The notes beneath the pieces are model-generated. The model was not told the origin of the DNA and did not search any database. It saw only the letters and a list, made by a program, of their open reading frames with translations. Of a stretch of 64,000 nucleotides of DNA, positions 57,875 to 64,000 are shown one piece after another (position 1 is the first letter of the stretch; each line of letters begins with the position of its first letter). The position numbers and the translations under genes were made by a program. The stretch is from Hyparrhenia diplandra (Eukaryota; Streptophyta; Magnoliopsida; Poales; Poaceae), in NCBI GenBank assembly GCA_015847255.1, contig JADLZK010004644.1, positions 86,460 through 150,459 of the forward strand, written 5' to 3'.

Positions 57875-58448
57875 AATCAGATAGCCTTGTGTGCACCAAG
57901 GTATGGACTGTTTTCTGCTTACGGATCTACTGGTCCTACCGTTCCGCTGTGGTTTGTTATTAGAGACCTTTTTAAAAGTGGTCACATATCTTTTTTGGTT
58001 CAGAAGTGGAGTGGGAAGAAACGGGTTATCAAAAGGCTTTAGATCCTCGTTGGGAAGAATGTTGCCCTGTTGTGCAGTGTAGAAAACCTACAGGCTTGAA
58101 GTGGTAATGTAGTATAACCATGTGATTGCTCCTTGCCAAATGACTAATTTTAAGTGCTAGACTCATAATAGATTTGGAGGCGTATCTATTGACATTAGTG
58201 TTTGTTCCTTGGCAATCTGTAATTTTATCTTTTCTACACATTGTTCGGACTTCTGGTTGTTTATTCGTCATAGACTCATAGGTATTTTTTTTTTTTTTTG
58301 AGTACATCATAGGTGGTATTTTTGCGGGTGGTATTTTTTTTTTTTGCCCTAGTGGTGGTCTTAGGATAGCATAAAATGTGGCTCCGCGGCATTTTTTGAG
58401 CAACGCAAAGCACTGACCGTCCTGCGTCGGAAGGGCGAGCTAAAGTGG

Positions 58449-58540
58449 GCTGGGCGAATGCATCTGTGGTCTATGAGCGGCCCCGAGCCCGGAGCTAAAT
58501 GGGCTGGGCGAATGCATCTGTGGCTCAGAGCGGCCCCAGA
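58449..58540. repeat. Two-copy direct repeat upstream of F-box copy 1
   Basis: GGGCTGGGCGAATGCATCTG plus TGG and GAGCGGCCCC occur at about 58448-58482 and 58499-58536. A single related copy precedes F-box copy 2 at about 61382-61420, so the local doubling is specific to copy 1. Confidence 0.8.
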
Positions 58541-58641
58541 TGCCCCAGAACCGAGCTAACACCGACGTGGGGGGACGTGAAGCTTCTTATTTTAGAAGGC
58601 TCCGATAGTCCGATCTGTGCGCAAACGCAATCCACGATATC

Positions 58642-60289
58642 ATGGCCAAGGAGGCGGCGAGGGGCGAAGAGATCGAAGCGGCGGCGGCGGCGGCGGCGCC
58701 GAGAAACCCAGTTACGTATATACGAGGAGGAAGAGGAAGAGGACGGGAGGAGCCAGCGCTAGTCCCGCCGCCCGCGTCAGGCAGCACGGGCATGTGCGAC
58801 GACGTCCTCCGCGGCATCTTCGCCCGCGTGCCGGCGCGCACCGCGGTCGCTTCCATGGCGCTCTCCAGGCACCACCAGGCCCCTGCTCCGCTGCCCGGAG
58901 TTCAGGGCCTCCATCAAGTCGCCTCGCCCGCCGCTTCCAGGCACCCACATAGCCCATCGCGACGGCGAAGGTGAAGAGGAGCGGCGGCGGCCGAAGCAGC
59001 CTGTCAGCGGGTACCACGGCTTCCACGTCGCCGGAGCAGGGCTCAGTGGCAACGCCCCCGATGCCCCGCGCGCTCGCGGGGCCAACGTGCCCGCAGGATG
59101 CAGTACGTCAGCACGTGCCATTTATGTCGGCGTTGCTCGTTTGCCAGGCCAGGCCTGCCACGTGCGTCCTGTGGAACCCGGCCATCGCCGACGATGAGGA
59201 GGAGGTAATGTCCCAGGTTTCGGACGACGACGATTGTGCCGTCTTGGGGTTGGGCTACGGCCGGAGGAGCAAAACCTACAAGTTTCTCCTGTCACGCCAG
59301 CGGAAGCTGACGACGTCCTCGGCGAGGAGGGATCCAAAAGAGCCTCATAGTCTATGCTCTCAGTGAAGGCGCGGCGGGGAGCAACGGCTACGGACGCTGT
59401 TATCGGAGGGGCTGGACGGAGAAATCAGCGGCGAGTCGTCCCTCTATCTGGACGGCAACGATTTATGTCCCCCACGTCCAGCAAGGCACAGGCAGTGATC
59501 TGGCATTCGACGTGGACGACGACGGATCACCAACATCGATTTGCCAGGTGAGAGAGACGAACATGGCTGCAAAATACCGTCCACGACGCTCTTGTTGATC
59601 TCCGGCCGTCCAGCGTGTGGACACCCAGGATAGTCACGGCAGAGCGCTGCGGCTGCTCACGATGGACCACCAGTGGAAACGGAAGTGCATCGACGACGAG
59701 GCGTCCATTTCTCGTAGAGACAACCGCCTTGATCGCTATTCAATCACCGGCGTTTGGGACTGTGACGGCGTGCTGTTCATGTACTTGCGCAACAAATACG
59801 GCGACTTAGACGACAAGCTCTGCATGTACTGTACTGCGACCAAGGAGATGACGGAGGTAAACCTGCTGCGCAAACTGACGCCGCAGGAGCATTGGGAGTA
59901 CGCCATGTGTTGGGGTTACAAGCCGACGCCCGACTCAAGGAGCATTGTCGTCGGCGACGGCGAGGCCATCATCAGTCACATGAAGAGGAGCGCCGAGCCC
60001 GGGCCGCTGATATAATGGCAGCCCTGATGCCGCTGAATGAGCGAGACAGAGGAAAGGGCACAAGGCAACTCTCCACACCGTGTGCTTCATGGATTTCTTG
60101 GTCCGCATCATGCAGAAGCTGCCAGAGAACATGAACGAAGTAGCCGAAATGCCACTGCTGAAACCAAAAGATTCAGGGAAGGAATTTTACTATGCAGATT
60201 CAGATCCCGATTTGGATTCAGATGCAGAATTTGAGGCTAGATACACGAGGTACTTACGGAGACCCAGGCGGATGTTGATTCCGTATTGA
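58642..60289 (+). CDS. F-box protein, tandem copy 1, frame-broken
   Basis: Predicted substrate adaptor of an SCF ubiquitin ligase. The frame starts MAKEAARGEEIEAAAAA, then has the F-box CDDVLRGIFARVPARTAVAS followed by MALSRHHQA. Frame continuity is lost after about 58895. The associated C-terminal region is recognisable in pieces: ATCVLWNPAIAD, CAVLGLGYGRRSKTYKFLLS, VDTQDSHGRALRLLTMDHQW, SITGVWDCDGVLFMYLRNKY, and MDFLVRIMQKLPENMNEVAE, ending RPRRMLIPY. The WNPA and ITGVWD blocks look like an F-box-associated, beta-propeller-like region as in grass F-box families; I infer this without a search. It is about 75-80% alike to copy 2 by eye. Apparently intronless. Several single-base indels interrupt it. 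Confidence 0.75.
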
Positions 60290-60301
60290 AATAAACTGCA
60301 A

Positions 60302-60574
60302 GGCCTTGTTTAGATGGCTAAATTTTAAAGCAAAAGTGACTTTTTCGACTCCTGAAGACGTTTCGTTTGTTACAGAAACATTGTTCATTATGGACTAACT
60401 AGGCTTAAAAAGGTTCGTCTCGTGATCTACAACAAAACTGTGTAATTAGTTATTTTTTTACCTACATTTCTTTGCTCCGAACATATGTCTTTTGGTGTAT
60501 TTAATGTGATGTGATGAAGAGAGAGTCTAAAAATTTGCAATTTTTGGTAAATTTTCAGCCAACTAAACGTGGCC
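60302..60574. mobile_element. TIR MITE (about 273 bp) downstream of F-box copy 1
   Basis: The left end GGCCTTGTTTAGATGGCTAA and right end TCAGCCAACTAAACGTGGCC are imperfect inverted repeats. F-box copy 2 at the same position (63277-63282) reads straight through CTGCAAG into its 3' flank. This fixes the insertion point and gives a 2-3 bp AA(G) duplication. Interior is AT-rich and non-coding. Confidence 0.85.
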
Positions 60575-60744
60575 AAGTCTACGGGCTGTGAAAGCCTGAA
60601 ACAACTAGGTCCTCTTATTTCACCTACAAGTTAAAACCATAAAATCACTTCTCTTACAGGAGAAACACAGGTTCAGGTTCAGGTTTAGGTTCAGATCTCG
60701 AACATAGACTGTAGTTACAACTATAGTATATTTGAGTTTTTTTA

Positions 60745-61129
60745 GGGCATGTTTGGTATCCCGCATCAGGCCATACATGCACCGGCGGATGCAACCTGAG
60801 GGTGTTTGGTTGCCTGGTCGTCCACTCCAGCCAGGCTCGCACGGTGCAAAAAGCGCGCTCCAGCCAGGCTCCATAGATACGGTGAAATCGGCGTTCCGGC
60901 AGAGCCAGCTCACTTTCGGTGGCACGAGGTGCATGCGGAGATGCAACGCACGGCAAAAAGTGAAGAGTTCAAGACGAGACCAGTAACCAAACAGCGCCTC
61001 GTCTACAGCCTCGTTCCCATGGATGCAAGCAACCAAACACAGATACCTTGCACGCTGTTCGGGTTTGGGCGCGGAGAGCCCGGTTGCAGTCGCACACGAG
61101 GTGTGGTGGACAATGAACCAAACACGCCC
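60745..61129. mobile_element. Tourist-like MITE (385 bp) with a TTA duplication
   Basis: The ends GGGCATGTTTGGT and ACCAAACACGCCC are inverted repeats. TTA flanks both sides (60742-60744 and 61130-61132). F-box copy 2 has the empty site GAGTTTTTTAGTAACC at 63408-63423. TTA duplication with GGGC..TGTTTGGT ends indicates PIF/Harbinger (Tourist). Confidence 0.9.
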
Positions 61130-61524
61130 TTAGTAACCAACCTTTGCATGTGCATGTTCGCAATTTCACTTTCCAAAATTTGCTACTCTGGATCAAAAAT
61201 TGATTGGCATCTTCGAGATTTCCCAATGTCTGAGCTTAATTTTTTTAATAAAATGTCTGAGCTTAATAGAAACTTATGCATTTGAAGAAGAGGTGTTATT
61301 GCTACACTAATAGTGGAATCGATCCAGCGCTGGGACTCTGATCGATGCGTCGCAGGGGTTTGGGACTGGCCCGGAACCAACTGGCTGGGCGATGCATCTG
61401 TGGCCTGTGAGCGGCCCAGAAGCCCATAAACCGATGCTGACGCCGACGTGGGGGGGCTAACTTTTTTATTTTAGACCAATCGATCGAGAAGGCTACGATC
61501 TGCGCAAACGCAATCCACCATAAC

Positions 61525-63188
61525 ATGGCGAAGGAGGATGCGAGAGGCGACGAGATCAAGGCGGCGGCGGCGGCGGCGGCGCTGAGAAACCCAGTTAGGA
61601 GAAAGAGGAAGAGGACGGGAGGAGCTGGCGGTAGTCACGCCGCCGCGTCAGGCGGCACGGGCATGTGCGACGACGTCCTCCGCGGCATCTTCGCCCGCGT
61701 GCCGGCGTGCACCGCGGTCGCTTCCATGGCGCTCTCCAGGCACCACCAGGCCCTGCTCCGCAGCCCGGAGTTCAGGGACCTCCACTGCCGCCTCGCCCCT
61801 ACGCTGCCAGACCCCCCCACGTCGCGTACATCGCCACAGCGAAGGTAAAGAAGAGCGGCCGCGGAGGCAGAAAGCACCAGCAAGTCAGCGGGTACCACGG
61901 CTTCCACGTCGCCGGAGCAGGGGATCAGCGGCAACGCGCCGATGCGCGCGCTCGCGGGGGCGACGTGCCCCAGGATGCAGTACGTCAGCACGTGCCACGG
62001 CGTCGTGCTGCTCGTTTGCAAGGCCAGGCCTGCCACGTGCGTCCTGTGGAACCCGGCCATCGCCGACGAAGTGGAGGAGGTGAGGGTTCCGGTTTCGGAC
62101 GACGAAGATTGTGCCGTCTTGGGGTTGGGCTACGGCCGGAGGAACAAAACCTACAAGCTTCTCCTGTCACGCCAGCGGAAGCTCACGACGTCCTCGGCGA
62201 GAAGGGATCCAAAAAGAGCTGCTGGTCTATGCTCTCAGTGACGGCGGCGGCGAGCAACCACGACTACGGACGCTTTTATCGGAGGGCTGGACGGAGAAAT
62301 TAGCGGCGAGTCCCTCTATCTGACGGCACGATTTACCTCCCTCCACGTCTACAAAAAAAGGAAGTGATCTTGGCTGTCGACGTCGACGAGGTCGTCGACG
62401 ACGAGACGGACGTCGATGACGTCGTCGATGACCAGACGGTCACCATCACCGTCGACAAGGCAGTGATCTTGTCTTTCGACGTCGACGACGAGACGGTTAC
62501 CGCCATCGATTTGCCAGGTGATGATGGAGACGAACACGGCTGTCAAATAATGTCCACGACGCTCTTGTTGATCTCCGGCCGTCCATGTGTGGACACACAA
62601 GATAGCCACGGCAGAGCGCTGTGGCTGCTCACGGTGGACAACCAGTGGGAACGGAAGTGCATCATCGACGACGAGGCGTCCATTTCTCGTAGAGACAACC
62701 GCCTTGATCCCTACTCAATCACCGGCGTTTGGAACTGCAGCGGCGTGCTATTCATGTACTTGCGCAACAAATATTTTTGGGATCGTGACAAAGACGACAA
62801 GGTCTGCATGTACTGTACCGCATCCAAGAAGATGATCGAGGTAAACCTGCCGCGCAAACTTGGGCCGCCGGAGGCGTCGGCGTACGCGATGTGCTGGGGT
62901 TACAAGCCGACGCTCGTGTCGCCGGGGAGCATCGTCGGCGGCGAGGCTATCCGTCAAGATGAAGAGGAGCGCCGAGCCCGGACCGCTGATATAATGGCAG
63001 CCCTGATGCCGCTGAGTGAGCGAGACAGGAGGAAAGGGCACAAGGCAACTCTCCACACCGTGTGCTTCATGGATTTCTTGGTCCGCATCATGCAGAAGCT
63101 GCCAGACAACATGAACGAAGTAGCCGAAATGCCACTACTGAATCCAAAAGATTCAGGAAGGAACTTTACTATTCAGATTCCGGTTTGA
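61525..63188 (+). CDS. F-box protein, tandem copy 2, with acidic insertion
   Basis: Paralogue of copy 1, about 2.9 kb downstream in the same orientation. It starts MAKEDARGDEIKAAAAA and has the F-box CDDVLRGIFARVPACTAVAS and then RSPEFRDLHCRLAP. The middle is readable as MRALAGATCPRMQYVSTCHG, CVLWNPAIADEVEE and LGLGYGRRNKTYKLLLS, with frame shifts. A long frame from 62364 to 63188 holds the C-terminal region: VDTQDSHGRALWLLTVDNQW, SITGVWNCSGVLFMYLRNKY and MDFLVRIMQKLPDNMNEVAE. Relative to copy 1 it contains an extra Asp/Val-rich stretch at about 62380-62490. Likely role: SCF substrate adaptor. Interrupted by a few indels; the C-terminal end may be displaced by one near 63165. Confidence 0.78.
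62375..62500 (+). repeat. Imperfect GTCGACGA-type repeat expanding F-box copy 2
   Basis: GTGATCTTG..TCGACGTCGACGA is present at about 62364-62391 and 62461-62491. Between them lie further GTCGTCGACGACGAGACGG-type units. In frame they encode repeated VDVDE/VDDETD/VDDQTV. Copy 1 has only one corresponding unit (about 59492-59525), so this is an internal expansion of about 100 bp. Confidence 0.75.
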
Positions 63189-63666
63189 TTCAGATTCACA
63201 ATTTGAGGCTAGATTCAGGAGTTGCTATCAAAGCCAGACAGAGGTGGCGGTGAGGATTGTGTATTGAAATAAACTGCAAGTTTACGAGCTGAAAGCCTGA
63301 AACAACTTGGTCCTCTAATTTCACCTACAAGTTAGCATGGCAACATTCAGTTTCAGGTTCAGGTTCAGATCTCGAACATAGGCTCGTAGTTACAAGTAGT
63401 CTATTTGAGTTTTTTAGTAACCACCTTCGCATGTGTAACTCCTTTGAAAATTTTATTCATGTTCGCGATTTCACTTTCCAAAATTTGCTACTCAGGATCG
63501 AAATTTGATTGGCATCTTCGAGATTTCCATGTGCCTGAGCTTGATTGAAAAAACTTAGTTTCACATTGTAAACGCTTTCCTTATTTTCTAGTGACATCTA
63601 TCGAAACCATACTGCTTTGTCTGAAAAAACCGAAACCATCCATAGTGGCAACGGTCCAGGAAGACA

Positions 63667-64000
63667 TTACAAATAGCCGACGGTTACCAAGCCTCTGCTC
63701 TTGAGCCTCTCCACGTCATCCCTGATGATCTTCTCCAGGGGCCTGAATTGCAGCCCTAGCGCAACGAGCTTCTTCGACGCCACCTCCGCTCCTGCTCTCA
63801 CAAGCCCAGGCTGGGTATCTTGGGGAACCTGCCACAATGCAACACCACAAGTCGTAATTCCAACAGAGCTGAGGCAAGAGCATTCCCAAAGGTTTTTCAT
63901 GCGGTTTTCCAGAAAAAAAAAATATCAGGGGTTCTGAAATGTGGCTTACTTGGGCACTTTGTAGCTGGGGTAGAGAGCTCGGTGACTTTGGCCGCGAAAT
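63667..64000 (-). CDS. Cinnamoyl-CoA reductase-like SDR, 3' end only
   Basis: Partial gene running off the window edge. Minus-strand exons: from the window end to 63950, then 63828-63667. The last residues match the C-terminus of the plant CCR/dihydroflavonol-reductase-like extended SDR family (NADPH-dependent): FAAKVTEL, then YPSYKVP-like, then TQPGLVRAGAEVASKKLVAL and LEKIIRDDVERLKSRG, ending VGYL. Two indels disturb it: an extra TC near 63974-63980 and a missing base near 63817-63822 (AAGATACC where the family has an extra G for Asp). The catalytic YxxxK and the Rossmann motif lie outside the window, so the substrate cannot be assigned. Confidence 0.75.

Larger units (their letters stand above)
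58498..63550. repeat. Tandem gene duplication unit (F-box pair)
   Basis: Unit 1 spans about 58498-61270 and unit 2 about 61375-63550. Homology includes about 100 bp of 5' flank (CGCAAACGCAATCCAC) and several hundred bp of 3' flank, up to TTTCCAAAATTTGCTACTC and TTGGCATCTTCGAGATTTCC. Unit 1 is longer because of the two MITEs at 60302-60574 and 60745-61129. Confidence 0.88.

Noticed and set aside
1..64000. CRISPR arrays, bacterial operons, prophage or integron-like structures
   Set aside because: None seen. Spliced genes, MITEs and a Copia element show plant nuclear DNA; the tandem repeats present are two-copy only.

Overview
The window is nuclear DNA of a flowering plant, almost certainly a grass. 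The genes carry plant-type GT/AG introns and include an IDS1-type double-AP2 regulator with a miR172 site, an Alfin-like PHD protein, a plant spatacsin homologue and a USP-domain receptor-like kinase. The gaps hold grass-typical MITEs and a Copia retrotransposon. I cannot name the species.

Layout. 1-2334: an imperfect direct repeat split by a Stowaway-type MITE, then a second TIR element. 3164-6544 (minus): an IDS1/SNB-class AP2 gene, ten coding exons, miR172 site in the last. 6960-9900: gene-poor, with a dispersed repeat and a short direct duplication. 10196-12439 (plus): RPS23. 13359-16513 (plus): Alfin-like PHD-finger protein. 17434-17691 (minus): small secreted, proline-rich protein. 17780-20300: no recognisable gene. 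20300-45975 (plus): one very large spatacsin (SPG11-like) gene. One intron holds a complete 4.5-kb Copia element in antisense orientation (30581-35098) with matching LTRs and a 5-bp target duplication. 46426-46901: hAT-like element with a Tourist MITE nested in it. 47769-51567 (plus): USP-plus-kinase gene with no U-box found. 53145-57874 (plus): conserved plant protein of unknown function. 58642-63188: two tandem F-box genes; the first copy carries two MITEs that the second lacks. 63667-64000 (minus): 3' end of a cinnamoyl-CoA-reductase-like gene.

The genes look like independent single-copy neighbours, not a cooperating system. The order IDS1 - RPS23 - Alfin-like PHD may be a conserved grass block (from memory, untested).

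A general caution: nearly every gene is broken by single-base insertions or deletions while its residues, introns and splice sites are otherwise well conserved. For RPS23 four such indels account exactly for the length difference from the expected CDS. This looks more like assembly indel error than simultaneous decay of unrelated housekeeping genes, so I annotate these as genes with frame breaks. I found no convincing previously undescribed system. The most useful observations are the natural empty-site/filled-site MITE comparisons, the nested hAT/Tourist insertion, the acidic expansion in F-box copy 2, and the frame break just before the miR172 site.
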